This document shows, one piece after another, positions 44,205 to 52,656 of a DNA stretch of 64,000 nt. Source of the stretch: BRH-c25 sp035627615 (GTDB lineage Bacteria > Bacillota > Clostridia > Lutisporales > Lutisporaceae); the NCBI GenBank assembly GCA_035627615.1, contig DASPLL010000057.1, positions 1 through 64,000 of the forward strand, read 5' to 3'. Positions within the stretch are counted from its first letter, which is position 1. Each line of letters begins with the position of its first letter. Under the pieces are notes generated by a model. It did no database searches. It saw only the letters and a program-made list of their open reading frames with translations, and was not told the origin of the DNA. The translations under genes were made by a program, and so were the position numbers.

Positions 44205-44434
44205 GTGCGGAAGATGGTTTTCGGGAGAGACCAATTTTGGCGCCGAAGGAATAAGTCATAATGAATGCTTTATGATGAAGCTCTCAGGCAAAAGGACCGA
44301 TAACCGGACGCACCTCTGGAAAGCGAAAGCACCGAAGGATCAACTCGTTATATGAGATGTATGCTCATCTGGCGAAGAATATCTCAGGTATAGGAACAGA
44401 GGTAGAGGCATAGTCTCTATCTCTTTTTATTTTT
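44205..44434 (+). promoter_or_regulatory. Tandem glycine riboswitch with intrinsic terminator
   Basis: Two glycine aptamers in a row. Aptamer 1 (~44205-44305) has GGGAGAGACC, GCGCCGAAGGA and CTCTCAGGCAAAAGGACCG. Aptamer 2 (~44308-44402) has ACCTCTGGAAAGC, CACCGAAGGATCAA and ATCTCAGGTATAGGAACAGAGG. P1 of aptamer 2 pairs CCTCTG (44313-44318) with CAGAGG (44397-44402). The same CAGAGG bases belong to the left arm of a 10-bp terminator stem (44398-44407 with 44415-44424) before a T tract. Glycine binding should therefore block the terminator and turn the operon on. Confidence 0.95.
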
Positions 44435-44478
44435 CTCAAATTAAAAATGAATATAAAAATCAGTCCGGAGGGATAAAT

Positions 44479-44862
44479 CTGAATAATAGTTTTAGTGTTA
44501 TTACGAATAACATTCTTGTTAAGGATAAGTATTGTGCACAATTGGATATTACATATGTAGCTGGGCAATATATTGATGTACTGAAATTAGTACGGGATAT
44601 GGTGCACAAGGGTTCCAAACTTATTACCCATCCGTTGATGGGGAGTATAAAACCAAATGAGACTCCTTACAGAAGTATCGTTCTGTCGGAGGGGATGACT
44701 CTGGATATTGATTCTCTGACGATTATTGAGAGCAGCATTTCTGCAGCGGAGAAATTTTTGAAGGACAACAAGACAGACTTATGGAATGAGGATGTACTGA
44801 AGGATTTCAGGTTTGTTGATTTAAAGCTTTTTGAGAGTGCATTGGAGAGTATAGGAAAATAG
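44479..44862 (+). CDS. grdX: GrdX, glycine reductase operon protein
   Basis: A ~127-residue protein found at the head of glycine reductase operons; function unknown. Conserved parts are SVITNNILVKDKY, LVRDMVHKGSKLITHPL and SIKPNETPYRS. The open frame has no ATG, GTG or TTG near the strong GGAGGG at 44467-44472; the first fitting codon is CTG at 44479, 6 bases on. Starting at the TTG at 44542 would remove 21 residues, including the conserved ITNN block. I therefore propose an unusual CTG start. The gene follows the riboswitch directly. Confidence 0.82.
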   Translation: MNNSFSVITNNILVKDKYCAQLDITYVAGQYIDVLKLVRDMVHKGSKLITHPLMGSIKPNETPYRSIVLSEGMTLDIDSLTIIESSISAAEKFLKDNKTDLWNEDVLKDFRFVDLKLFESALESIGK

Positions 44863-44872
44863 GAGGTATAAA

Positions 44873-45805
44873 ATGAGTAAGGTGTATGATGTTGCGATAA
44901 TAGGAGGAGGACCTGCAGGGCTTGCAGCGGGTTTATATGCTTCAAGGTCCAGAATGAGTGCAATTATAGTAGAAAAAGCAAAATGGGGAGGACAGGCGGG
45001 CACCACAGAGGAACTGGAGAACTATCCCGGTTCTATTGAAATGCCTACAGGACCCAAGCTGATGGAAAGAATGAAAGGTCAGGCTGAAGCTTTTGGTACC
45101 GAACTTGTTAAGGATGAAGTAACAGGTTTTGATATATCCAACAAGGTAAAGGTATTAAAGCTTGGAAGCGGTAAGGAAATCAGTGCAAAGACAATAATAA
45201 TCGCGACCGGTGCGCAGCCGATGATGCTGGGTGCACCCGGAGAAATGGAGCTCAGAGGTAAAGGGGTATCCTATTGTGCAACCTGCGATGCGGATTTCTT
45301 CACTGAGCTGGAAGTGGTAGTAGTCGGCGGTGGAGATGCGGCAGTAGAGGAAGCAATATATCTTACCAAATTTGCTGATAAAGTTACTATAGTTCACAGA
45401 AGAGATGAGTTCAGGGCTGCAAAATCAATTGTTGAAAAGGCAATGAACAATGAAAAGATCAATATTGTATGGAATACTGTAGTGGAAGAGATATACGGAG
45501 ATGGGATAGTCGAGGGTGCAAAGTTCAAGAATGTGAAGACAGGTGAAGTAACAGATTTCAGAACTGACGGGATATTCATGTTTGTTGGCACCAAGCCGAT
45601 ATCCGAGTTTGCCAAAGGTTTAGTCGAAATGGACCAGAAGGGTTATATTATAGCCGATGAGGAAATGAGGACATCGGTTGAAGGCATATTTGCCGCAGGA
45701 GATGTAAGGGTGAAATCTCTGAGACAGGTTATAACAGCTGCAGCAGACGGAGCAATAGCCGCAGTCAATGCAGAAAAATATATAGAGAAGAATTTTGAAC
45801 ATTAA
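44873..45805 (+). CDS. trxB: Thioredoxin reductase of the glycine reductase system
   Basis: A 310-residue FAD/NADPH disulfide reductase. FAD motif GGGPAGLAAG, redox-active CATCD (Cys135, Cys138), NADPH motif VVVGGGDAAVEEA and a C-terminal FAAGDVR. It passes electrons from NAD(P)H to the thioredoxin encoded next, which reduces the selenoproteins GrdA and GrdB. GGAGGT precedes the ATG, 10 bases after grdX. A palindromic element follows the gene. Confidence 0.93.
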   Translation: MSKVYDVAIIGGGPAGLAAGLYASRSRMSAIIVEKAKWGGQAGTTEELENYPGSIEMPTGPKLMERMKGQAEAFGTELVKDEVTGFDISNKVKVLKLGSGKEISAKTIIIATGAQPMMLGAPGEMELRGKGVSYCATCDADFFTELEVVVVGGGDAAVEEAIYLTKFADKVTIVHRRDEFRAAKSIVEKAMNNEKINIVWNTVVEEIYGDGIVEGAKFKNVKTGEVTDFRTDGIFMFVGTKPISEFAKGLVEMDQKGYIIADEEMRTSVEGIFAAGDVRVKSLRQVITAAADGAIAAVNAEKYIEKNFEH

Positions 45806-45815
45806 TTTTTTCAAG

Positions 45816-45908
45816 GCAATAGGCGCGGGGCAATAGGCAATAGGATTGAGCAGGGCTTCGAAGCACTGCCGGAACCCATTGCCCATTGCCAATAACCCAT
45901 TGCCTGAA
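45816..45908. repeat. Heptad-arm palindromic element 4 (between trxB and trxA)
   Basis: Left arm 45816-45850 in 7-bp units (GCAATAG GCGCGGG, then GCAATAG twice more), core GAGCAGGGCTTCGAAG at 45848-45863 identical to element 2, right arm 45874-45908 in 7-bp units (ACCCATT GCCCATT). Arms pair with word-shuffled imperfection. It is inside the grd operon, so it is transcribed. Confidence 0.88.
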
Positions 45909-45943
45909 TTGAGCGAAGCGAAATTTTAAAAGGAGGTGAAAAA

Positions 45944-46264
45944 ATGATAGAGCTGAATAAGGATAACTTTGACGCAGAGGTACTTCAGGCAGCCGGACCG
46001 GTACTTGTTGATTTCTGGGGTGAAAAGTGTGAGCCTTGTAAGGCATTGATGCCTGACGTTCACGCATTAGCTGAAAAATATGGAGAAAAAATGAAGATGT
46101 GCAAGCTTAACACTACTGAAAACAGAAGGCTTGCGATAGGGCAGAAGGTGTTGGGACTTCCTACCTTCATTGTGTACAAAAATGGAGAAAAGGTAAAAGA
46201 AATAAGTGGAGCTGAAAATTGTACACCTGAAACAATTGAGAGTCTTATAAAAGAAAATATATAG
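45944..46264 (+). CDS. trxA: Glycine reductase thioredoxin (CEPC active site)
   Basis: A 106-residue thioredoxin with active site WGEKCEPCK (Cys29, Cys32), not the usual WCGPC. Such variant sites are usual for thioredoxins in clostridial grd operons. LPTFIVYKNGEK contains the cis-proline. It donates electrons to selenoprotein A. AAAGGAGGTG lies 10 bases before the ATG. Confidence 0.92.
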   Translation: MIELNKDNFDAEVLQAAGPVLVDFWGEKCEPCKALMPDVHALAEKYGEKMKMCKLNTTENRRLAIGQKVLGLPTFIVYKNGEKVKEISGAENCTPETIESLIKENI

Positions 46265-46325
46265 AAAAAAATAATCTGTGACCGCATTTTGAAAACTTAC
46301 TCATATTATCAGGGAGGTGAACGTT

Positions 46326-47612
46326 TTGCGTTTAGAGTTGGGTAATATATTAATTAAAGATGTACAATTCGGTAATGCAACCAAGGTGGAAAAAGGGACC
46401 CTGTATGTCAACAAAGCTGAGCTTCTGGAAGCAGTAAGCGGTGACCCAAGACTCACAAAGATTGAGATTGATATCGCAAAACCGGGTGAAGAGACCAGAA
46501 TAATGCCTGTAAAAGATGTAATCGAGCCCAGAGTTAAGGTTGAAGGCCCAGGTGGGATACTCCCCGGCATGATCAGCAAGGTTGATGTAGTTGGCTCAGG
46601 CAAAACACATGTGTTAAAAGGTGCTGCAGTTGTTACTGCAGGTAAGATCGTGGGATTCCAGGAAGGCATTATAGATATGAGCGGCCCTGGAGCAGAGTAT
46701 ACTCCATTCTCAAAGACAATGAACATAACAATTGTTTGCACACCGGTTGATAAGCTTCAGCAGCATGAACATGAACAGGCAGTGAGGATGGTAGGCTTCA
46801 AGGCAGCGGCTTATCTGGGAGAAGCAGGCAGAAATGTAACACCTGATGAAATCAAGGTCTATGAAACTCCAACCCTTATGGAAGGAATGAAACTATATCC
46901 GAATCTTCCAAGAGTGGCATATGTATATATGCTTCAGACACAAGGGCTGCTTCATGATACTTATGTATATGGTGTGGATGCAAAGAAAATAGTTCCTACA
47001 ATCATATATCCTACAGAGACTATGGATGGGGCAATTGTAAGCGGGAACTGTGTTTCAGCTTGTGATAAGAATCCGACCTACAACCATATGAACAATCCTA
47101 TAATTGAAGACCTTTATGAAAGACATGGCAAGGATTTTAACTTTGTAGGCGTCATAATCACAAATGAAAACGTTACACTTGCAGACAAGGAAAGATCCTC
47201 GAACTGGACAGCAAAGCTTGCTGAGTATATGAATCTTGATGCAGTTATTATATCCGAAGAAGGCTTTGGAAATCCGGATACAGACCTTATGATGAACTGC
47301 AAGAAGATATCCGCAAAGGGTATCAAGACTGTACTGGTTACAGATGAATACGCCGGCAGAGACGGTGCATCACAGTCCCTGGCAGATGCCGACAAAGCTG
47401 CGGATGCAGTGGTTACAGCAGGCAACGCAAATGAAGTGATTTCACTGCCGCCGATGAAGAAGGTAATAGGCTACCTTGAACCGGCAGATACAATAGCTGG
47501 TGGTTTTGCAGGAAGCTTAAAGGCTGATGGAAGCATAATCGCCGAGCTTCAGGTAATAACCGGAGCAACAAGTGAAATAGGTTTTAACAAATTATCAGCT
47601 ACACAGTATTAA
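46326..47612 (+). CDS. grdE: Glycine reductase component B, proprotein (alpha/beta) GrdE
   Basis: A 428-residue proprotein. It self-cleaves at Cys242 in SGNCVSACD to leave a pyruvoyl group that binds glycine as a Schiff base; the Cys242 number from the TTG start at 46326 matches the known site, supporting that start (GGGAGG 8 bases before). The frame reaches back to GTG 46317 within the ribosome binding site. GrdE and GrdB form the substrate-specific protein B that passes a carboxymethyl group to GrdA. Confidence 0.95.
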   Translation: MRLELGNILIKDVQFGNATKVEKGTLYVNKAELLEAVSGDPRLTKIEIDIAKPGEETRIMPVKDVIEPRVKVEGPGGILPGMISKVDVVGSGKTHVLKGAAVVTAGKIVGFQEGIIDMSGPGAEYTPFSKTMNITIVCTPVDKLQQHEHEQAVRMVGFKAAAYLGEAGRNVTPDEIKVYETPTLMEGMKLYPNLPRVAYVYMLQTQGLLHDTYVYGVDAKKIVPTIIYPTETMDGAIVSGNCVSACDKNPTYNHMNNPIIEDLYERHGKDFNFVGVIITNENVTLADKERSSNWTAKLAEYMNLDAVIISEEGFGNPDTDLMMNCKKISAKGIKTVLVTDEYAGRDGASQSLADADKAADAVVTAGNANEVISLPPMKKVIGYLEPADTIAGGFAGSLKADGSIIAELQVITGATSEIGFNKLSATQY

Positions 47613-47616
47613 TTTG

Positions 47617-47735
47617 GGGTATTCCTATAGGGTATTGCCACGAGCCGCGTGCCACGAGCGCTTAAGATAGGCTTCGAAGCTTCCGTTGGAGCACGAGGCA
47701 CGGAGCACGAAGCAAAGCCCATAAGCAACGACCCA
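47617..47735. repeat. Heptad-arm palindromic element 5 (between grdE and grdA)
   Basis: GGGTATTCCTATAGGGT at 47617-47633 is a 2-mismatch version of the module shared by elements 1 and 2. Left heptads 47637-47664 (GCCACGA GCCGCGT, then GCCACGA, GCGCTTA), palindromic core GCTTCGAAGC at 47671-47680, right heptads from 47692 in 7-bp steps (CACGAGG CACGGAG). Transcribed within the grd operon. Confidence 0.87.
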
Positions 47736-47761
47736 AGAATAATTTTGAAAGGATGAATAGG

Positions 47762-48226
47762 ATGTTAAAGGATAAAAAGATCATCATCATTGGTGACAGA
47801 GACGGTATCCCAGCTCCTGCCATAGAAGAGTGCATAAAGACAATTGGCGCTGAAGTAGTATTCGCATCTACAGAGTGCTTTGTCTGAACCGCCGCAGGAG
47901 CAATGGATCTGGAAAATCAGAAAAGAGTTTTGGATTTATCAGAAAAATACGGTAAGGAGAACATGGCCGTTATTCTTGGTACTTCTGAAGCTGAATCTGC
48001 AGGGCTTACTGCTGAAACAGTTACAGCAGGCGACCCGACTTTCGCAGGTCCTTTGGCAGGAGTCTCGTTGGGACTCAGGGTTTACCACATATTTGAATTA
48101 AAGGATCAGGTAGATGCAGGCGTATATGATGAACAGTGCGGTATGATGGAAATGGTTCTTGATGTTGATGCTATCAATAATGAAGTTAAATCAATAAGAG
48201 ACCAGTACTGCCAGTTTAAAGACTGA
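47762..48226 (+). CDS. grdA: Glycine/sarcosine/betaine reductase selenoprotein A GrdA (UGA = Sec at codon 42)
   Basis: 154 residues if the in-frame TGA at 47885-47887 is read as selenocysteine: the motif is ECFVU then TAAGAMDLENQ, the GrdA CxxU redox site. Without recoding the gene would be cut to 41 residues. It carries the carboxymethyl-selenoether intermediate from protein B to protein C. AAAGG lies 9 bases before the chosen ATG; an in-frame ATG at 47753 is too near it. No convincing hairpin with a GU-bearing loop is visible just after the TGA, so the SECIS element is uncertain. Confidence 0.95.
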
Positions 48227-48285
48227 TAAAACAGTTTATTGAGTTTTATCCCTTAAGCAAATCTGGAGAGGAGGGAAACTTCTAA

Positions 48286-49590
48286 ATGATTAGAGTTGTA
48301 CACTATATAAATCAATTCTACGGTGGTATTGGCGGAGAAGAAAAAGCTGATGTCAAACCGGAAGTAAGAGAAGGTGTTGTTGGTCCCGGCATGGCTCTCA
48401 AGGCAGCACTGGGAAATGATGCCGAGATAGTAGCTACGGTAATCTGCGGCGACTCATATTTTAACGAGAATATTGAAGAGGCTTCCGCAGAAGTATTGGG
48501 AATGGTGAAAAAATACAGTCCGGATCTGTTCATTGCCGGTCCGGCCTTTAATGCAGGAAGATACGGTGTAGCCTGCGGATCAATATGCAAAGCAGTAAAA
48601 GAAAGTTTGAATATCCCGGTAATAACAGGCATGTATGTAGAAAACCCGGGAGTAGATATGTTCAAGAAGGATCTCCATATAGTTGAAACAGCCAATGCAG
48701 CAACCGGTATGAGGCAGGCAATACCTGCAATTGCCAGGCTTGCCCTGAAGCTGGCTAAAAATGAAGCTGTAGGGATGCCTGTTGAAGAGGGGTATATCCC
48801 AAGAGGAGTAAGAAAGAACATATTCAAATCGGAAAGAGGCTCCAAGAGAGCCGTAAACATGCTGATTGCAAAGCTTAAGGGAGAAAAGTTCGAGACTGAA
48901 TATCCGATGCCTGACTTTGACAGGGTGGCGCCGAATCCTCCGGTACTGGATATGAAGAAAGCTAAAGTGGCTTTAGTAACTTCAGGGGGAATAGTTCCCA
49001 AGGGCAATCCTGACAGGATAGAATCCTCCAGTGCTTCCAAGTATGGCAAATACGACCTTACAGGCTTCAATGACCTTACTTCTGAAACTCATGAGACAGC
49101 TCATGGAGGCTATGATCCGACATACGCCAACCAGGATTCCGACAGGGTGCTTCCTGTTGACGTACTTAGGGATCTGGAAAAAGAAGGAGTTATAGGCGAG
49201 CTTCACAGGTACTTCTATACAACTACAGGTAATGGTACTTCGGTTGCCAACGCAAAGAAATTTGCTGCAACCTTTGCTCAGGAGCTGGTTAAGGATGGAG
49301 TGCAGGCAGTTGTGCTCACCTCGACCTGAGGAACCTGTACGCGTTGCGGTGCAACGATGGTAAAAGAAATTGAAAGGGTAGGGATACCGGTGGTGCACAT
49401 TTGTACCGTTGTTCCGATTTCCCTGACTGTAGGTGCTAACAGGATAGTTCCTGCTATAGCAATACCACATCCTCTCGGAAACCCTGCACTTAGCAAGGAA
49501 GATGAAAAGACATTGAGAAGAGGTATTGTGCTTAAAGCACTTAAAGCACTTGAAACAGAAGTGCACGGACAGACAGTTTTTGATAAATAA
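48286..49590 (+). CDS. grdB: Glycine reductase component B gamma, selenoprotein GrdB (UGA = Sec at codon 348)
   Basis: 434 residues with the TGA at 49327-49329 read as selenocysteine in VLTSTU-GTCTRCGAT, the UxxC motif of GrdB. Reading stops at that codon only if recoding fails; the downstream frame (MVKEIERVGIPVVHIC, then PHPLGNP) is perfectly GrdB-like. It forms protein B with the cleaved GrdE chains and binds glycine. GGAGAGGAGGG before the ATG. A hairpin after the TGA is a good SECIS candidate. Confidence 0.96.
49327..49361 (+). promoter_or_regulatory. Candidate bacterial SECIS element of grdB
   Basis: Twelve bases after the UGA, CGTTGC (49342-49347) pairs perfectly with GCAACG (49351-49356) around the loop GGT; an outer ACC/GGT pair (49333-49335 with 49359-49361) can extend it. 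The GU in the loop lies ~20 bases from the UGA, within the 16-37 range known for SelB-bound bacterial SECIS hairpins. Confidence 0.75.
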
Positions 49591-49591
49591 A

Positions 49592-49735
49592 GCGCTAACA
49601 GCGCAAGGCGAGAGGCGATGGGCAAGAGGCGCTAGGTTAAAGCAAGGCTTCGAAGCGTGTACGGGCGATTCATGAATCGCCCCTGCCCCCATTGCCTATA
49701 GCCTATTGCCTAAAATGCGTCAGTGACGCATTTTA
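49592..49735. repeat. Heptad-arm palindromic element 6 (between grdB and grdC)
   Basis: Outer hairpin GCGCT-AAC-AGCGC (49592-49604), left heptads 49608-49642 (GCGAGAG GCGATGG, then GCAAGAG, GCGCTAG, GTTAAAG), core GCTTCGAAGC (49647-49656), a palindromic module at 49663-49682 shared with element 3, right heptads 49688-49711 (CCCATTG CCTATAG) and right hairpin 49711-49735 with an 11-bp stem and 3-nt loop. The most complete copy in the operon. Confidence 0.9.
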
Positions 49736-49761
49736 TTAATTTAATGGAGGTGTAAATATAA

Positions 49762-51300
49762 ATGACTGCACCAGTAGTTAAAGGGGCGGCTTATTTACTT
49801 GTACATGTGCCGGATATGATAATGCATTACGGCACCACATGCGTACTTGAACATGAAGCTAATCCCGGTTCTGATTTTTTAAAGAAGCTTCCCGAGTTTG
49901 TCAGAAGCTATGAGGAAGTTGTGAAATATGCTCCAAATCAGGCATATATAGGAAGCATACTTCCTGATGAGCTTAGTAGTATCGCGAAGCCATGGTACAA
50001 GAATCCTGTCCAGGATGCCAAGGCAGAAGGCAAAATGGGTGAAATAATCAATCAGGATGAATTCTATGCCGCAATGAAGCTTAGTGATGCTTTCGACCTT
50101 GTTACTCTTGAGAAGGGCTTTCTTGAGGATACAAAGGCTATGCTTTCGAAAAAACCTCTTTATACCGAAACTGAACTTGCAAAGCTTAAAGAAGGCGCTG
50201 AGTATTCAGAAATAGAAACAAAGGTGAAAGCAGGAGCTGAGCCCTTGTATAAAGGTAATAAACTCGTGGGCTGCGTAAAGGCTGCTCATGATAAGGACAA
50301 AAATCTTACAGCCCATATTATGGTTGAGAACCTTGTGGTAAAGGCTTCAGGTGTAATAGCACTGAAAAATCTGATCTACAGGAACAACATACCTTCAGAT
50401 TCTGTCGAGTACGTTATAGAGTGCTCGGAAGAGGCTTGCGGTGATATGAACCAAAGAGGCGGCGGCAATTTTGCAAAAGCTATAAGTGAAATAGCAGGTG
50501 CTACCGGCGCTACCGGCTCAGATACCAGAGGTTTTTGTGCTGCGCCGACTCATGCGCTCATTAATGCAGCTGCCCTGGTAAAAGCAGGAGTATATAAGAG
50601 CGTGGCTATAGTGGCAGGCGGAGCAACTGCAAAGCTGGGCATGAATGCCAGGGACCATGTGGCTAAGGGTGTACCGGTACTGGAAGATTGCCTTGGCGGT
50701 TTTGCCATACTTGTTACAGAAAATGATGGAGTCAGTCCGGTACTTAGAACCGATATAGTCGGAAGACATACGGTAGGTACAGGCTCATCCCCTCAGGCTG
50801 TAATGGAATCACTGATCACAAAACCACTTGATAAGGTTGGAATGAAAATAACTGATGTTAACAAATACTCTGTAGAGATGCAGAACCCGGAGATAACAGA
50901 ACCGGCAGGTGCAGGAGATGTTCCGCTGGCAAACTTCAAAATGATAGCTGCTCTTGGAGCCAAAAGAGGCGATATAGATAAGACAGCAATGCCGGCATTT
51001 ATCAAGGAGCACGGAATGCCCGGTTTTGCGCCTACCCAAGGGCATATACCTTCAGGAGTGCCTTTTGTCGGAGCTGCCAGGGAAATGATAATGGCAGGCA
51101 GCATTGAGAGAGCCATGATTGTAGGAAAAGGAAGCTTGTTCCTCGGTAGAATGACCAATCAGTTTGACGGTGTATCCATCATAATGGAGAAAAATACTGG
51201 CAGGGAAGAAGCAGCAGGCGCGGTTTCCAAAGAAGAAGTCAAGGGAATGGTAGCAGAAGCAATGAAAGATTTCGCATCCTTCTTACTCAGTAGAAAGTAG
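49762..51300 (+). CDS. grdC: Glycine reductase complex component C beta, GrdC
   Basis: A 512-residue protein with a thiolase/FabH-like fold: AEGKMGEII, SVEYVIECSEEACGD and GFCAAPTHALINAAALV blocks fit GrdC. With GrdD it forms protein C, which turns the carboxymethyl selenoether on GrdA into acetyl phosphate by phosphorolysis; this yields ATP through acetate kinase. ATGGAGGTG ribosome binding site. It is separated from grdB by palindromic element 6. Confidence 0.94.
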   Translation: MTAPVVKGAAYLLVHVPDMIMHYGTTCVLEHEANPGSDFLKKLPEFVRSYEEVVKYAPNQAYIGSILPDELSSIAKPWYKNPVQDAKAEGKMGEIINQDEFYAAMKLSDAFDLVTLEKGFLEDTKAMLSKKPLYTETELAKLKEGAEYSEIETKVKAGAEPLYKGNKLVGCVKAAHDKDKNLTAHIMVENLVVKASGVIALKNLIYRNNIPSDSVEYVIECSEEACGDMNQRGGGNFAKAISEIAGATGATGSDTRGFCAAPTHALINAAALVKAGVYKSVAIVAGGATAKLGMNARDHVAKGVPVLEDCLGGFAILVTENDGVSPVLRTDIVGRHTVGTGSSPQAVMESLITKPLDKVGMKITDVNKYSVEMQNPEITEPAGAGDVPLANFKMIAALGAKRGDIDKTAMPAFIKEHGMPGFAPTQGHIPSGVPFVGAAREMIMAGSIERAMIVGKGSLFLGRMTNQFDGVSIIMEKNTGREEAAGAVSKEEVKGMVAEAMKDFASFLLSRK

Positions 51301-51311
51301 GGGTGATATTA

Positions 51312-52499
51312 ATGTCTGAAAATCAGGTTAAATCAATGATTGGTGAAGTGTTCAACGAGATTGCCGATGCTATAACGACCGGAGAATTCGGAAAAAAGGT
51401 AAGAGTAGGACTGACTACTATGGGAAGTGAGCATGGAACTCTTGAATTGGTTAAGGGAGCATCCATCGCTGCCAAGAAATACGGCGACTTTGAAATAGTG
51501 CTTATAGGTCCCAGGGTTGACACAGATCTTAAGATAGTAGAAGTAAACTACGAAGACGAAATGCATAAGAAGATGGATGAGCTATTGGAAAGCGGTGAAC
51601 TTGACGCCGCAGTCACCATGCATTACAGCTTTCCAATAGGTGTTTCCACAGTCGGAAGAGTAATCACCCCAGGTCTAGGAAGAGAACTGATTCTTGCTAC
51701 AACTACGGGTACCTCATCAACCCATAGAGTAGAAGGTATGGTCAGAAATGCACTTTACGGGGTAATAACTGCAAAAGCTTTAGGGATAAAGAAGCCTACA
51801 GTAGGGATACTTAATGTAGATGGTGCCAGACAGGTTGAGAGGGCGCTCAAGGAGCTCAGGAGCAATGGTTATGACATCAACTTTTCAGAGTCTGTAAGGG
51901 CTGACGGCGGTGTGGTTATGAGAGGCAACGATCTGCTGTCGGCTGCTTCAGACATTATGGTAATGGATACGCTGACCGGCAACCTTATGGTAAAGATATT
52001 TTCCGCTTATACAACAGGCGGCAGCTATGAGGCTCTTGGCTACGGCTATGGACCGGGTGTAGGCGACAACTACGGCAAAATCATCTGCATACTTTCCAGG
52101 GCTTCGGGGGCACCCGTAGTATGCGAGGCGCTGAGATATGCAGCAAGCTGTGCAAAAGGCGGACTTACAAGAATAGCTAAAGAAGAATTTGATAAGGCAA
52201 GGAAGGCCGGACTCGACAGTATATTGGAAGCGATTACCGCAGAAAGCAAAAAGGCTGTTCCCAAGACTGAGGCAAAACAGCTGGATAAGAAACCCGTAAC
52301 AAAGTCCATCGCAGGTATAGATATACTTGAGCTTGAAAATGCCGTAGCTTCTCTTGCTGAAGAGGGCATATATTCTGAAAGCGGAATGGGCTGCACAGGG
52401 CCAATAGTACTGGTAGCCGATGAAGACTATATAAAGGCTGTTGATATAATACTCGCTAGGAAGTATATCACAGAAAGGCCATTGGACTATAACTGCTAA
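51312..52499 (+). CDS. grdD: Glycine reductase complex component C alpha, GrdD
   Basis: A 395-residue PlsX-like protein. The acetyl-carrying Cys361 is in SGMGCTGPIV, equivalent to the Cys359 reported for GrdD. The start is ATG 51312 rather than GTG 51303 inside the ribosome binding site (AGGGGTG). Last gene of the grd operon, 11 bases after grdC. No strong terminator follows; GTGCCTGGCAC (52503-52513) is a small palindrome after the stop codon. Confidence 0.93.
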   Translation: MSENQVKSMIGEVFNEIADAITTGEFGKKVRVGLTTMGSEHGTLELVKGASIAAKKYGDFEIVLIGPRVDTDLKIVEVNYEDEMHKKMDELLESGELDAAVTMHYSFPIGVSTVGRVITPGLGRELILATTTGTSSTHRVEGMVRNALYGVITAKALGIKKPTVGILNVDGARQVERALKELRSNGYDINFSESVRADGGVVMRGNDLLSAASDIMVMDTLTGNLMVKIFSAYTTGGSYEALGYGYGPGVGDNYGKIICILSRASGAPVVCEALRYAASCAKGGLTRIAKEEFDKARKAGLDSILEAITAESKKAVPKTEAKQLDKKPVTKSIAGIDILELENAVASLAEEGIYSESGMGCTGPIVLVADEDYIKAVDIILARKYITERPLDYNC

Positions 52500-52594
52500 T
52501 AGGTGCCTGGCACTTTAAGTAAAATAATATAGAAAATGTAGCAGGAAATCTCAAAATAATGTAGAAATATTTATTGTTGCATACTATAATATAT

Positions 52595-52627
52595 TTGTAA
52601 CGCAATTGTAACCCAATTGTAATACAA
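52595..52627 (+). repeat. Three 11-bp iterons before the BMP transporter operon
   Basis: TTGTAACGCAA, TTGTAACCCAA and TTGTAATACAA directly abut, at 52595-52605, 52606-52616 and 52617-52627. One unit is close to a DNA helical turn, so a regulator could bind cooperatively on one face. A TATAAT at 52585-52590 lies just upstream, so the repeats would overlap the start site, typical of a repressor operator. The ribosome binding site of the lipoprotein gene is 16 bases on. Confidence 0.6.
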
Positions 52628-52656
52628 AGCAATCAAAATATTAAGGGGGAAGATTG

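Noticed and set aside
47880..48101. grdA looks broken by a stop codon, and a separate frame begins after it
   Set aside because: The TGA at 47885 falls exactly at the selenocysteine of the CxxU motif of GrdA, so it is one gene with recoding and not a pseudogene.
48318..49070. 250-residue minus-strand frame inside grdB
   Set aside because: Mirror frame of a well-conserved selenoprotein gene; no start signal or family pattern.
49357..49590. Separate 77-residue gene after grdB
   Set aside because: It is the C-terminal part of GrdB after the in-frame selenocysteine UGA at 49327.
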